This document shows positions 1 through 9,300 of a DNA stretch of 64,000 bases, one piece after another; the stretch's first letter is position 1; each line of letters opens with the position of its first letter. Both the position numbers and the translations under genes were made by a program. Location of the stretch: NCBI GenBank assembly GCA_035645695.1, contig DASQMC010000070.1, forward strand, positions 1 through 64,000, in the 5' to 3' direction. Source of the DNA: JAIVJZ01 sp035645695 (lineage in GTDB: Bacteria; Acidobacteriota; Blastocatellia; Pyrinomonadales; Pyrinomonadaceae). The notes beneath the pieces were generated by a model. That model did no database searches, was not told the DNA's origin, and saw only the letters and a list, made by a program, of their open reading frames with translations.

Positions 1-685
<685 letters not shown>

Positions 686-690
686 AGCGG

Positions 691-763
691 TCAGCCGTCA
701 GCCGTCAGCCATCAGCAAAACCAGAAGAAGCTGACGGCTGATGGCTGATGGCTGATGGCTGAT
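691..763. repeat. heptad palindromic array (word cagccgt / gctgatg)
   Basis: The left part repeats cagccgt/cagccat and the right part repeats gctgatg three times after gctgacg, forming an imperfect hairpin that fills the junction between the dehydrogenase and wecB. The right part ends about 5 nt before the wecB ATG. Related words (gacggctgacgac) recur in the loop near 32457-32470. Confidence 0.85.
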
Positions 764-768
764 TACAA

Positions 769-1884
769 ATGCTCAAAGTCATCAACGTCGTGGGCGCGCG
801 TCCGAATTTTATGAAGGTCGCGCCAATCGTCGAGGCGATGCGGCGGCGGCCGAAGGAGTTCACGCCGCTCATCGTGCATACGGGACAGCACCACGATGCG
901 CGCATGTCGGAGGCGTTCTTCCGCGACCTCGAATTGCCCGAGCCGGACGTGCATCTCGGAGTCGGGTCGGGCACGCACGCGGGGCAGACGGCCGCCATGC
1001 TCGAACGCTTCGAGCCGGTACTTCTCAACGAACAGCCCGATTGGGTCGTGGTCGTCGGCGACGTGAATTCGACGCTGGCGTGCGCGCTCTGTTGCGTGAA
1101 ACTGGGAGTCCGCGTCGCGCACGTCGAGGCAGGATTGCGCAGTCGCGACCGCACGATGCCCGAAGAGATCAACCGCCTCGTCACCGATCAAATATCCGAT
1201 CTACTGCTCACGCCCTCGCCCGACGCCGACGAAAATCTGCTCGCCGAAAACATCCCGCCGCGCCGCATTCGCTTCGTCGGCAACGTGATGATCGATTCGC
1301 TCTACGCGCAGATGGAGCGCGCCGGGCGTTCGCGCATTCGCGAAGAGTTGGGCTTGAGGCGCGGGACGGACTACGCGGTCGTGACGCTGCACCGCCCCTC
1401 GAACGTGGACGCGCGCGAGCCGCTTGAGCGCATACTCTCCGCGCTCGCGCGCATCGGCGAACGCCTTCCCGTCGTTTTCCCGTTGCACCCGCGCACGCAT
1501 CGCAGGCTGGCGGAGTTCGGATTGCTTGAGCGCGCCGCCGCTCTCGCGCCGCGCCTGCGCCTGGTCGAACCGCTGGGCTATCTCGATTTCCTGCGGCTGT
1601 TCAGCGGCGCGCGCCTCGTGCTCACGGATTCGGGCGGCGTTCAGGAGGAGACGACCGCGCTCGGCATTCCCTGTCTCACCCTGCGCGACAACACGGAACG
1701 CCCGATCACCATCACGCACGGCACGAACCGGCTCGTCGGCACGGACGACGAAACGATCACGGCCGCCGCCTTCGACGCGCTCGACCACACGCGCGAGAGC
1801 CTTCCCCCGCTCTGGGACGGGCAGGCCGCAGACCGGATACTCAATGCGCTGCTCGAACACGAAATGACGAACGCGGATTCATAG
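769..1884 (+). CDS. wecB: UDP-N-acetylglucosamine 2-epimerase (non-hydrolysing)
   Basis: This 371-residue protein is full length for the family. It converts UDP-GlcNAc to UDP-ManNAc in the cytoplasm. Visible motifs are GARPNFMKVAPI at the N-terminus, HTGQHHDARMS, GDVNSTLACA, HVEAGLRS, EEINRLVTD and HRPSNVD, which carry the catalytic Asp, Glu, Glu and His of this fold, then DSGGVQEE in the C-terminal UDP-binding half. The ATG at 769 has no Shine-Dalgarno because a heptad array occupies that position. It follows a WecC-like gene, suggesting a ManNAcA branch of the surface polysaccharide. The 3' end faces a convergent SDR gene across another array. Confidence 0.95.
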   Translation: MLKVINVVGARPNFMKVAPIVEAMRRRPKEFTPLIVHTGQHHDARMSEAFFRDLELPEPDVHLGVGSGTHAGQTAAMLERFEPVLLNEQPDWVVVVGDVNSTLACALCCVKLGVRVAHVEAGLRSRDRTMPEEINRLVTDQISDLLLTPSPDADENLLAENIPPRRIRFVGNVMIDSLYAQMERAGRSRIREELGLRRGTDYAVVTLHRPSNVDAREPLERILSALARIGERLPVVFPLHPRTHRRLAEFGLLERAAALAPRLRLVEPLGYLDFLRLFSGARLVLTDSGGVQEETTALGIPCLTLRDNTERPITITHGTNRLVGTDDETITAAAFDALDHTRESLPPLWDGQAADRILNALLEHEMTNADS

Positions 1885-1888
1885 CTTT

Positions 1889-1988
1889 CGTTCATCATTC
1901 AACGCCTCGCGTTCATCATTCAACGCTTCACGCTCATCATTCAACGCCTCGCGTTCCACGTTCAACGCTTCACGTACCACGTTCATCA
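1889..1988. repeat. direct heptad array in a convergent junction (14 units, 21-nt super-period)
   Basis: About fourteen 7-nt units (cgttcat, cattcaa, cgcctcg, cgcttca and variants) run head to tail, with cgttcat-cattcaa-cgcctcg recurring at 21-nt spacing. There is no inverted half. The array overlaps the end of the minus-strand SDR gene, whose last five residues and TGA lie in it. On the minus strand the words carry TGA. Confidence 0.85.
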
Positions 1989-2914
1989 ACTCTCTTCCAT
2001 TCCGCGATGCACTCCGCGAGCGACTGTTCGAGCGGCCGGTGCCGCCAGCGGGGGGCGAGCGAGCGCAGGCGTGTGATGTCCGCACGCCACGCGCGCGGGT
2101 CGCTGGCGCGTTCCAGTCCCTGACAGCGAATCTCTTTCCGCGGCGCGACGAACTGACCGATCTGCGCGGCCAACGCGAGCACGCTCGTCTCTTCGCCGCT
2201 CGCCACGTTGACGACCAGACAACGACCGCGCCCGCCGTCCGTCTCTTCAATCCGCGCGGCGGCCATGTCGAGCAGGGCGGCGGCCACGTCGTCGATGTGC
2301 AGGTAGTCGCGCGTCTCCGTGCCCGTACCGTGCAACCAGACGGTAGAGTCGTCTCCCGCGAACTGCCGGTATAACTCCCATGCAAGCAGCCGCTGCTGCG
2401 CCGCGCCGATGACCGAGAAGAGGCGGCAGACAATAATGTCGAGCGCGAAGCACTCGGCGTATTCATGCGCCAGCAGTTCGCAGGCGGCCTTGTGAAAACC
2501 GTAAGGCGAGATGGGGCGCACGGGCGCGTCTTCGCCGACGGGGAGCGTGGAGGGGTTACCATAGACGGCCGCGCTCGAAGCGTAGAGCAGGAGCGGGCGC
2601 AGGCCGGAGCGCCGGACGCTGTCAAGCGTGTTCGCCCACGTTAGGAGAGCGGCGCGCAGGTCGTCGAGCGGCGACTGGAGCGACGCGCCGACCGAGGCCG
2701 TGCCCGCCGCGTGCAGCACCACATCGGGCGCAAACTCGCGCACCACGCCGGAGAGATCGGAACTGATGATGTCGGCCGAGACGTATGCGCCCGGCCAACC
2801 CACGTCCGCCTGCGTTGCGCGCCCGATGCCGACGATCTCGTGGCCTGCGCGCGCGGCATATCGCCCGACGCTCCCGCCGACGAAGCCGCGACTTCCTGTA
2901 ATTAAAATTCTCAC
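1970..2914 (-). CDS. NAD(P)-dependent SDR epimerase/dehydratase or reductase
   Basis: An extended-SDR nucleotide-sugar enzyme of 314 residues. It shows the N-terminal dinucleotide motif TGSRGFVGGSVG, a segment LYASSAAVYG and the active-site Tyr-Lys pair in YGFHKAACE. The GTG start (2914-2912) shares four bases, GTGA, with the stop of the upstream glycosyltransferase gene, which implies translational coupling. The family includes GDP-6-deoxy-4-keto-hexose reductases, dTDP-sugar reductases and 4-epimerases; the substrate cannot be fixed here. It is the last gene of the minus-strand operon wzm-wzt-glycosyltransferase-SDR. Its final residues, DERGT, come from the heptad array. Confidence 0.88.
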   Translation of the reverse strand: MRILITGSRGFVGGSVGRYAARAGHEIVGIGRATQADVGWPGAYVSADIISSDLSGVVREFAPDVVLHAAGTASVGASLQSPLDDLRAALLTWANTLDSVRRSGLRPLLLYASSAAVYGNPSTLPVGEDAPVRPISPYGFHKAACELLAHEYAECFALDIIVCRLFSVIGAAQQRLLAWELYRQFAGDDSTVWLHGTGTETRDYLHIDDVAAALLDMAAARIEETDGGRGRCLVVNVASGEETSVLALAAQIGQFVAPRKEIRCQGLERASDPRAWRADITRLRSLAPRWRHRPLEQSLAECIAEWKRVDERGT

Positions 2915-5142
2915 CCGCTTGTCTCGACGGCGCGACCGCCCGGCCGCGCCGCTACCTCCGTTATCCCCAGTTGCCGCATTGACGAATTGACGACTTCGGC
3001 AACCACTCCGGGCGTGAAATGTTTTTCGACGTGCCGGTAGCCGTGATCCGCCAGCCGCCCCCACAACTCTTCCTCGCCGTAGGCGCGCACGACCGCCGCC
3101 GCGAACGCCTGCGGCTCGTCGGCGATCAACGCTTCGACGCCGTCCGTTAATCCGAACCCTTCCGCGCCGATTGAAGTCGTAACGACCGGCAGGCCGAAGG
3201 AGAGCGATTCGCCGAGCTTGCCTTTGACGCCCGCGCCGTAGCGCAGGGGCACGATCATCAGGCGACAGTTGCGAAAGTGCGGCTCGACATCCGGCACGTA
3301 GCCGAGCACGTGCACGCCTTCGGCGGCGTAGGCCGCGATGTCGGGCGTCACGTTGTCGCCGACGATGTAGAGTTCGACGCCGGGGAGAGAGCGCCGCACG
3401 GCCGGGAAGATGTCGCGCATGAAATGATGCACGGCGTCCGTGTTCGGGCGGTGGGCGAGGTTGCCTAGAAACAGCAGGTGCTCGCGCTCCGCAAAACTCT
3501 TGCCGCGCGGGTGGAGCGGGTGGATCGTCGGGATGACTTCGATCCTGACTTCGGGCGCTTCCGCGGCGACGGCCTTCCTGTCCTCGGTCGAGTTGCACCA
3601 GACAAGGTTGCTGGCGCGCGCCAGTCGAAGTTCGATCTCTCGATAACGGCGCGCTTCTTCGGCCGTGCGCTCGTCGCCGGTAACGCGGTGCTCGCGTTCG
3701 AGGCGGATGAAATAAGCGTCCACCATGTCGAAGACGATCTTGAGCGAAGGATCGATCCCGCGCAAGGAATTTATGAGGCCGTCGGCGACGAGCGGGCGGC
3801 TCAGGACGGCTGCGCGAAACTTCCTCTCGCGCAGCAGCCGTTGGTAGTCAACGACGTTGGCCGTCTCGATCCCCTCTCTCCACAGAAGCCGTTCGTATTC
3901 GATGCCGTGCGGCCGGTTGAGCGGCACGAAGACGGGGCGGCACGAACGCGCGAGCGCCCTGAGGATGAACATCATGCGCGCGCTGCCCGCGTCGCGGTCG
4001 GGCGTCGGGATGCGCTCGTCGAAGACTAGGACGAGCGGCGCGCGGTTGCGGTTCGAGGCTTCTTCTGTGCGCGCGCGGTCTTCCGGCAGGTGGTCGCGCT
4101 CCAGAACCTCGCGCCACTTCTCCACGAACTTCTCGCGGTTGATAACCTGATAGCGTTTGAAGCCCGTGGTGGTGTCGCGCCCGGCCGTCGCGCCCTCGTA
4201 ATGGACGACGCGCGACATCGGCTGGTAGACGACCTTGTAACCGAGCGAGCGCACGCCGAAGCAGATGTCCACGTCTTCGTAATAGGCGGGGGCAAAGCGC
4301 CGGTCGAAGCCGCCGAGCCGCTCGAAGAGTTCGCGGCGGACGAGCAGCGACGCGCCGGAACAATAGTCAACCTCGCGCGCGAAATTATAGCGGCGGTCGT
4401 CGGGCGAGCCGCCCCAGCCGTAATGAAAGGCCGCGCCGTTTCGCCACACGCCCGCGCCCGCTTCCTGCACGCGCCCGTCCTCGTAGAGGAACATCGAGCC
4501 GACCGCGCCCACCCGCTCGTCGCCTTCGACCGTTTCGCGCAGGTGCCGCAACCAGCCGGGAAGCGCGACCGTGTCGTTGTTGAGAAAGACGAGATGCTCG
4601 CCGCGCGCTTCCCGTGCGCCCTGATTGCAGGCGTCTACAAAGCCGCGATTCTCCTCGTTGTGAACGACGCTGACTAAACCCTCGAAATGCGCGAGCAGCC
4701 GGGCAGTCTCGTCCGTCGAAGCGTTGTCGACGACGATCACCTCGGTCTCTTCGAAATCAATTTCACGCAGCAGCGAGCGCAGGCATTGGAACGTGAACTC
4801 GACCTTGTCGAAGACGGGGATGATGATGGAAGTTCGCGGCGGCCGACGGTTGCGCCCGCTCCCGGCGGCACGCGCGCCGGAGAGCATGTCCGTCAGAAAC
4901 AGAAAATCCCGCGCGCCAAACTGCGAGCCCGGATCGAGCGCGGCGGGAGCGCCGGAGCGGGGCGTGATGTTCCACGTCTTGTGGATGTCCAGCCCGTGCT
5001 TGACGGCCACGTCGAGAAGCCGCGCGCCGAAGTTATAGGCGAGCGCGGCGAGTTTGACAGAGCCGCCCACGGTCGTGACGAGCAACCCCTTCAACAGCAG
5101 TTTCGCCGAAAGCGGCAGGTTTTCCTGTAGCCATTTCTTCAT
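2911..5142 (-). CDS. two-domain glycosyltransferase (GT2 + GT4)
   Basis: This 743-residue protein has two transferase domains. Residues about 100-330 are a GT-A/GT2 domain (TSIIIPVFDKVEF, VVDNASTDET, FLNNDTVALPGW, then a conserved YYEDVDICF-type segment). Residues about 365-715 are a GT-B/GT4 domain (LLFLGNLAHRPNTDAVHHF, LGYVPDVEPHF, GESLSFGLPVVTT). No clear membrane span except a weak hydrophobic stretch near residues 15-35. Such fusions probably add two successive sugars of a repeat unit. It lies 12 bp after the wzt homologue and overlaps the next SDR gene by 4 bp, so it belongs to the ABC-exported polysaccharide operon. Sugar specificity is unknown. Confidence 0.9.
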   Translation of the reverse strand: MKKWLQENLPLSAKLLLKGLLVTTVGGSVKLAALAYNFGARLLDVAVKHGLDIHKTWNITPRSGAPAALDPGSQFGARDFLFLTDMLSGARAAGSGRNRRPPRTSIIIPVFDKVEFTFQCLRSLLREIDFEETEVIVVDNASTDETARLLAHFEGLVSVVHNEENRGFVDACNQGAREARGEHLVFLNNDTVALPGWLRHLRETVEGDERVGAVGSMFLYEDGRVQEAGAGVWRNGAAFHYGWGGSPDDRRYNFAREVDYCSGASLLVRRELFERLGGFDRRFAPAYYEDVDICFGVRSLGYKVVYQPMSRVVHYEGATAGRDTTTGFKRYQVINREKFVEKWREVLERDHLPEDRARTEEASNRNRAPLVLVFDERIPTPDRDAGSARMMFILRALARSCRPVFVPLNRPHGIEYERLLWREGIETANVVDYQRLLRERKFRAAVLSRPLVADGLINSLRGIDPSLKIVFDMVDAYFIRLEREHRVTGDERTAEEARRYREIELRLARASNLVWCNSTEDRKAVAAEAPEVRIEVIPTIHPLHPRGKSFAEREHLLFLGNLAHRPNTDAVHHFMRDIFPAVRRSLPGVELYIVGDNVTPDIAAYAAEGVHVLGYVPDVEPHFRNCRLMIVPLRYGAGVKGKLGESLSFGLPVVTTSIGAEGFGLTDGVEALIADEPQAFAAAVVRAYGEEELWGRLADHGYRHVEKHFTPGVVAEVVNSSMRQLGITEVAARPGGRAVETSG

Positions 5143-5154
5143 GCGCGGGAATTT

Positions 5155-6483
5155 TTACGAACCCTGCGGCGACGCGCTTCGTCCCCGCGGCGGCTGCGCG
5201 TCGAGGCGCATGGTCGCCCATGCGAGCAGCGGCCGCACGACGCCGGACATCGGGCCGATGTAATCGCCGCGCGCCGAATCGCCCTGCTGGCTGTCGATCA
5301 CCTGAAAGGCGACGGCGTTGCGCGCCTGCGCGTGCAGCGTCGTTTGCGGCATGTGCGACATCACGGCGATATGCGCGCGTAGCGTCCCCTCCGAGAGCAT
5401 GTTGCCGGGGAGGGTGATGATGCTTGAGTAGCGACCGGCATCGCGCGGCCTGCGCCGCCATTCCTCGCCCGTGTCGTGCGAACCGAAGGCGCTGACTCCG
5501 ACATCGTTATGAAACTCTACGTGCGGCGTGAGCACGTGGCCGCCCGCCAGCACGTCGTAAGTGATCTCGATGCGGACGGGGTGGCGGATGTCGAAGACGG
5601 TGGCGGGTTTGCCCGCCGTGTCGAGCACGCGCACGCGCGAGAGACGCACCACGTCGTTGCCGGGCGCGTCCGCCCCGTTCAACCATTCGCGCTCGGCCGC
5701 GATGTTCCAACTCGCGCTCAGGTAATCGTTGACGACCGTTTGCGGCTCGCCCTCGCTCACGATCCGCCCCTCGTGGAGCAGGATGACGCGGCGGCACAGG
5801 CGCGTGACGGCGGTCATGCTGTGGGAGACGAAAAAGATGGTGCGGCCGTGTTGACGGATGGCGTGCATCTTGTCGAGGCATTTCTGTTGGAAGGCCGCAT
5901 CGCCGACGGCGAGCACTTCGTCCATGATCAGGATTTCGGGTTCGAGGTGCACGGCGACGGAGAAGGCGAGGCGCACGTACATCCCGGAGGAGTATCGTTT
6001 GACGGGCGTGTCGATGAATTTTTCGAGTTCGGAGAAGGCGACGATCTCGTCGAACTTGCGCTCGATCTCGGCGCGGCGCATACCCAAAATCGCGCCGCTT
6101 AAAAAGACGTTCTCGCGCCCCGACAACTCGGCATGAAAACCCGTGCCGACTTCGAGGAGCGAACCGACGCGACCGTACATCGCGACGCGCCCGGTGGTCG
6201 GTTTCGTCACGCGCGAAAGAATTTTCAGGAGCGTCGATTTCCCCGCGCCGTTTCGTCCGATGACGCCGATGAGTTCGCCCGGCTGCACGGTGAGGCTGAT
6301 GTCCCTGAGCGCCCAGAAGTCGCGCGGCGATTCTCCGGCCGCGCCTTCTTCGCCGTCGTCACGCTTGAAGGCGAACCGTTCGAGCGCGCCGCTGATCAGG
6401 CCGCGAAAAGTCAGGTAGCCGGGATGCAGGCCGCCGATCCGGTAGCGTTTGCTGACATTTTCGATGGTGACGATTGGTTTCAT
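5155..6483 (-). CDS. wzt: polysaccharide ABC exporter ATPase with carbohydrate-binding C-domain (Wzt-like)
   Basis: A 442-residue ATP-binding subunit. The N-terminal ABC domain (about 1-245) has Walker A GRNGAGKST, signature YSSGMYVRLAFSV, Walker B EILIMDEVLAVGD and the H-loop segment IFFVSHSM. Residues about 270-430 form the extra beta-rich domain typical of Wzt, which recognises the modified end of the glycan in O-antigen ABC exporters. It energises transport of an undecaprenyl-linked polysaccharide across the inner membrane together with the Wzm-like permease, which lies immediately upstream (9-bp gap). Confidence 0.93.
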   Translation of the reverse strand: MKPIVTIENVSKRYRIGGLHPGYLTFRGLISGALERFAFKRDDGEEGAAGESPRDFWALRDISLTVQPGELIGVIGRNGAGKSTLLKILSRVTKPTTGRVAMYGRVGSLLEVGTGFHAELSGRENVFLSGAILGMRRAEIERKFDEIVAFSELEKFIDTPVKRYSSGMYVRLAFSVAVHLEPEILIMDEVLAVGDAAFQQKCLDKMHAIRQHGRTIFFVSHSMTAVTRLCRRVILLHEGRIVSEGEPQTVVNDYLSASWNIAAEREWLNGADAPGNDVVRLSRVRVLDTAGKPATVFDIRHPVRIEITYDVLAGGHVLTPHVEFHNDVGVSAFGSHDTGEEWRRRPRDAGRYSSIITLPGNMLSEGTLRAHIAVMSHMPQTTLHAQARNAVAFQVIDSQQGDSARGDYIGPMSGVVRPLLAWATMRLDAQPPRGRSASPQGS

Positions 6484-6492
6484 CGGCGGCGT

Positions 6493-7443
6493 TTAGATGA
6501 TGTCGGCGAAGGTCTCCTCGATGCTGCGGAAGAGGTAGAACGCTCCCGCCAGCGTGACGAGGGTCATGACGACGGCGATGAGCGTCAACGTCGCGTCGAA
6601 GCCGCCGCCGAAGAGGGCGGCGCGGAATCCCTCGATGATGCCGGTCAGAGGGTTAAGGGCGATCAGGTGTCGCCAGCCGCCGGGCACGCGGTCTGCCGGG
6701 TAAATGACGGGCGAGGCGAACATCCAGCATTGAAGCAGAAAGGGCAGGGCATGGCGCAGGTCGCGATATTTCACGGTCAGCGCGGAGACCAGCATCCCGA
6801 CGGCCAGCGCAAGCAAGACCGAGAGCAAGAGAAACAAGGGCACGAGCGCGAGGCTCCACGTCGGCGTGATGCCGTAATAGACGGCCAGCCCGACGAGGAT
6901 CAACCCGGCGACGGCGAGGTCAACCAGTCCCGCCGCGACGGCCGCCGCCGGAATGAAGGCGCGCGGGAAATAGACCTTCGTGATCAGGTTCGTGTTGTTG
7001 ATGAGGCTGTTCGTGCCGTTCGTGACGGCGTTCGTGAAGAACGTCCAGATCAGGAGTCCGGTGTAGGCGAAGAGCGGGTAGGGGATGCGCCCCGTGTCGA
7101 GTCCGGCGAGGCGGTTGAAGACGAGCGTGAACAAAATCATCGTGGCGAGCGGCTGGATAATCGCCCACGCCGCGCCGAGCGCGGTCTGCCGGTAGCGCAC
7201 TTTGATGTCGCGCCACGTCAGGAAGTAGAGCAACTCGCGGTACGACCACAAATCCGGGAAGGCCAATTGCACGCCCTTCTCTTCCGACTCGATCAGGATG
7301 AGCGGGCGGTCGGGCAGCGCGCGGGCGGCGTCCGTATCAACGCCATCGGCGACTGTGTGTGACGGGGGCGGTGCGTGTGTGACGGGGGCGGCTACGGCGT
7401 GATGCGGAGACGCGATTGGTTCGCTGGTGTGTGATTCCATCAA
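6493..7443 (-). CDS. wzm: polysaccharide ABC exporter permease (Wzm-like, ABC-2 type)
   Basis: This 316-residue membrane protein has an extended, Pro/Ala/His-rich cytoplasmic N-terminus (about 1-75), then the ABC-2 permease core with about six hydrophobic segments. The motif YRELLYFLTWRDIKVRYRQT followed by LGAAWAIIQPL is characteristic of the O-antigen/teichoic-acid exporter permeases. It forms the channel partner of the adjacent Wzt-like ATPase. It is the first gene of the minus-strand operon; its promoter must lie in 7444-7637. Confidence 0.93.
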   Translation of the reverse strand: MMESHTSEPIASPHHAVAAPVTHAPPPSHTVADGVDTDAARALPDRPLILIESEEKGVQLAFPDLWSYRELLYFLTWRDIKVRYRQTALGAAWAIIQPLATMILFTLVFNRLAGLDTGRIPYPLFAYTGLLIWTFFTNAVTNGTNSLINNTNLITKVYFPRAFIPAAAVAAGLVDLAVAGLILVGLAVYYGITPTWSLALVPLFLLLSVLLALAVGMLVSALTVKYRDLRHALPFLLQCWMFASPVIYPADRVPGGWRHLIALNPLTGIIEGFRAALFGGGFDATLTLIAVVMTLVTLAGAFYLFRSIEETFADII

Positions 7444-7637
7444 ATTCGAGTTGTGTTAGAAGGCGTTCGGGTGGCGCGCGTCGGCCGGTACATAATCCCG
7501 GCGAGGGCCGTAGAAGTTTTGCATTAACCCTTCAGGGTAAGTGTAGACACACGACGATGGAGCGTCAAGAATGTAGGGCGCAAGGCCGTCGTAAAGTTCG
7601 AGCGTTAGTGTGCGTAGAGTCTCTCAATATAATGTTC
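7444..7637. other. divergent intergenic region (upstream of wzm and of the small secreted protein gene)
   Basis: The 319-bp gap 7444-7762 separates divergent genes. No coding signal is seen. The + strand promoter is listed separately at 7638-7666; no convincing minus-strand promoter for wzm was found by eye. It is less GC-rich than the flanking genes. Confidence 0.5.
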
Positions 7638-7666
7638 TTGACACCGCACGGGGGCGAGAGTAGATT
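7638..7666 (+). promoter_or_regulatory. sigma70-type promoter for the small secreted protein gene
   Basis: A perfect -35 box TTGACA (7638-7643) lies 17 bp before a -10-like TAGATT (7661-7666). Transcription would start near 7673, giving a leader of about 90 nt before the ATG at 7763. A TATAAT hexamer at 7628-7633 is an alternative -10 without a good -35. Confidence 0.5.
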
Positions 7667-7762
7667 GTCTGCACCCCTTAAATACCCCCAGCTAAGGCGA
7701 TTGTCTCTATCTGCGCAAAATATAGCAATCGCCACTTCACCGCCACTAACGCAGGAGGACCC

Positions 7763-8065
7763 ATGAATCTTTTTTCCAAAACGAAGAAGCCTTTTGTTTT
7801 TGCCTCACTAACTTTGGCGCTGGTATTGTCAAGCGCATTCATTCCGTTGAATGCAGGCGGAGTTAGCGGTACGTACTGCGGCGTTAGGTACGCGAAAGAA
7901 ATTCTCTACTACAGCGACGCAACCTACACGAATCACGTCGGCACCGGCTACATCTACTGTAACGGGACATCAACTCTCGATGGAACGAGCACCGCCTACC
8001 GGCAGGAGACGATTCTTGACGTTTGTTGTGGAGACCCGGGCGGCAACGGTTGTGTGCCCTGTTAA
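7763..8065 (+). CDS. small secreted cysteine-rich protein, function unknown
   Basis: A 100-residue protein with a strong Shine-Dalgarno (AGGAGG at 7753-7758) before ATG 7763. Residues 1-31 form a classical signal peptide: Lys-rich start, hydrophobic core FASLTLALVLSSAFIPL, cleavage near NAGG. The mature part of about 70 residues has six Cys (two in the centre, a CC pair, and a C-terminal GNGCVPC), many Tyr, Gly and Thr, and a segment YYSDATYTNHVG. This pattern resembles small secreted proteins of the DUF6289 type, but that match is from memory. It has its own promoter and a perfect hairpin downstream, so it is a monocistronic unit between exporter and methyltransferase genes. It is noticeably AT-richer than its neighbours. 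Confidence 0.75.
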   Translation: MNLFSKTKKPFVFASLTLALVLSSAFIPLNAGGVSGTYCGVRYAKEILYYSDATYTNHVGTGYIYCNGTSTLDGTSTAYRQETILDVCCGDPGGNGCVPC

Positions 8066-8180
8066 ATCTTAAAAGCCCCGCGGTTTGTTGCGAAGTCGCC
8101 GCCGCACGTGGCCGCAGTTAGTCGCAAGTTAAAGCGGCGGCAAACATTCGGTCGCGAGATACAAACTGAACCGCCCGCCG

Positions 8181-8242
8181 GCGGAAGATAAGGAAAGAAC
8201 GCGCTCACTCTCTTGAGCGCGTTCTTTCCTTATCTTCCGCCT
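8181..8242. terminator. perfect 28-bp hairpin (likely terminator)
   Basis: Left arm 8181-8208 and right arm 8215-8242 are perfect inverted repeats with a 6-nt loop. It follows the small secreted gene by about 115 bp. There is no long T tract, so termination strength is uncertain. Confidence 0.65.
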
Positions 8243-8357
8243 TCAACTTTTCGCCCACCCCGGCTTTCGCGCCCGCGCCCGGTTTGCGTCTTCGTGGCGC
8301 GGTGGTGCATTCTGTCGAGCGCTCGGGGCGAACCCGCACGAGCGTTAAACGAAAGCG

Positions 8358-9224
8358 ATGAGCGACGGTCACACGTTAACACGAATTCTCCCACGGGCAT
8401 TGAGGACGCGTCTCGGTGCGGTGCGCCGTCGCGCGCGTGCGCTCTCGTTCAGGACTGAGGCGCAAAAGCGGCGACTGCTCGGAGATCAAACGCTGGCCGC
8501 ACGGGAGCGCGAACTGCTCGGGGAGGTGGAGAGCCGCATCTCGCCGCGCGATACGATGTACACGGGCGACGGGGCGCACTATTTCAAAGTCGGCCTATCG
8601 GCGATGCGCGTCGTCGAAGAGGCGTTGCGGCGGGCGAACTTGCCGGTCGTAGGGCGCGTGCTCGATCTGCCGTGCGGTCATGGGCGTGTGTTGCGTTTTC
8701 TCGTGCGCCGCTTTCCCGAAGCCGCCTTCACGGCCTGCGACCTCGACCGTGACGGAGTCGATTTCTGCGCGCGCACGCTCGGCGCGACACCCGTCTATTC
8801 CAGCATCGATCTCGACGCGCTCGCGTTCGACGCGCCCTTCGACCTCATCTGGTGCGGCTCGCTCATCACGCATCTCGACGCTCCGGCGACGCGCGCACTC
8901 TTCCGCCTCTTCGCGCGCCATCTCGCGCCCGGCGGCCTCATGCTGTTCAGCGCGCACGGCGATTTCGTCGCCCGCCGCATGCCGACGGGCGAGTTTGATT
9001 ACATGCTGACGGGCGAACAGGTGGAGACGATCACGCGGCGTTATGCCGCGACGGGCTTCGGCTATGAAGATTACGCGGGGCAGGGCGGTTACGGCGTCGC
9101 GCTCACGTCTCCGGCATGGATACGCGCGCGGATCGAAGAAGTGGGCGGACTCAAAGAAGTCTATTTCGGCGAGCGCGTCTGGGACGCGCACCATGACGTG
9201 TTCGGATACGTCAGGGAACCATGA
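8358..9224 (+). CDS. class I SAM-dependent methyltransferase
   Basis: A 288-residue protein with the Rossmann methyltransferase core in residues about 95-220: motif I LDLPCGHGRVL, motif II acidic end FTACDLDRDG, motif IV FDLIWCGSLITHL, and the post-motif LAPGGLMLFSAHG. The N-terminal 60 residues are Arg-rich and may be an extension; the start at 8358 is the first ATG and has no clear Shine-Dalgarno. The substrate is probably a sugar of the nearby glycan or a lipid-linked intermediate, inferred from position only. It converges with a GT2 gene across a heptad array. Confidence 0.85.
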   Translation: MSDGHTLTRILPRALRTRLGAVRRRARALSFRTEAQKRRLLGDQTLAARERELLGEVESRISPRDTMYTGDGAHYFKVGLSAMRVVEEALRRANLPVVGRVLDLPCGHGRVLRFLVRRFPEAAFTACDLDRDGVDFCARTLGATPVYSSIDLDALAFDAPFDLIWCGSLITHLDAPATRALFRLFARHLAPGGLMLFSAHGDFVARRMPTGEFDYMLTGEQVETITRRYAATGFGYEDYAGQGGYGVALTSPAWIRARIEEVGGLKEVYFGERVWDAHHDVFGYVREP

Positions 9225-9228
9225 CGTT

Positions 9229-9300
9229 CACTTGTCCAACTCGCTGTGTCACATGTCCAACTCGCCATATCACATGTCCGGCGCTGCGTGTCACATATGC
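9229..9300. repeat. direct heptad array in a convergent junction (21-nt period)
   Basis: The unit catgtcc-aactcgc-catatca and variants repeat at 21 nt, that is three heptads, about three and a half times. There is no inverted half. The end of the minus-strand GT2 gene lies inside it: its last residues and TGA (9291-9293) are array-encoded. This matches the design of the array at 1889-1988. Confidence 0.8.

Noticed and set aside
6133..7362. Long open frame antisense to wzt/wzm
   Set aside because: High-GC shadow frame with Arg/Asp/Gly-rich low-complexity sequence; the opposite strand has clear ABC transporter motifs.
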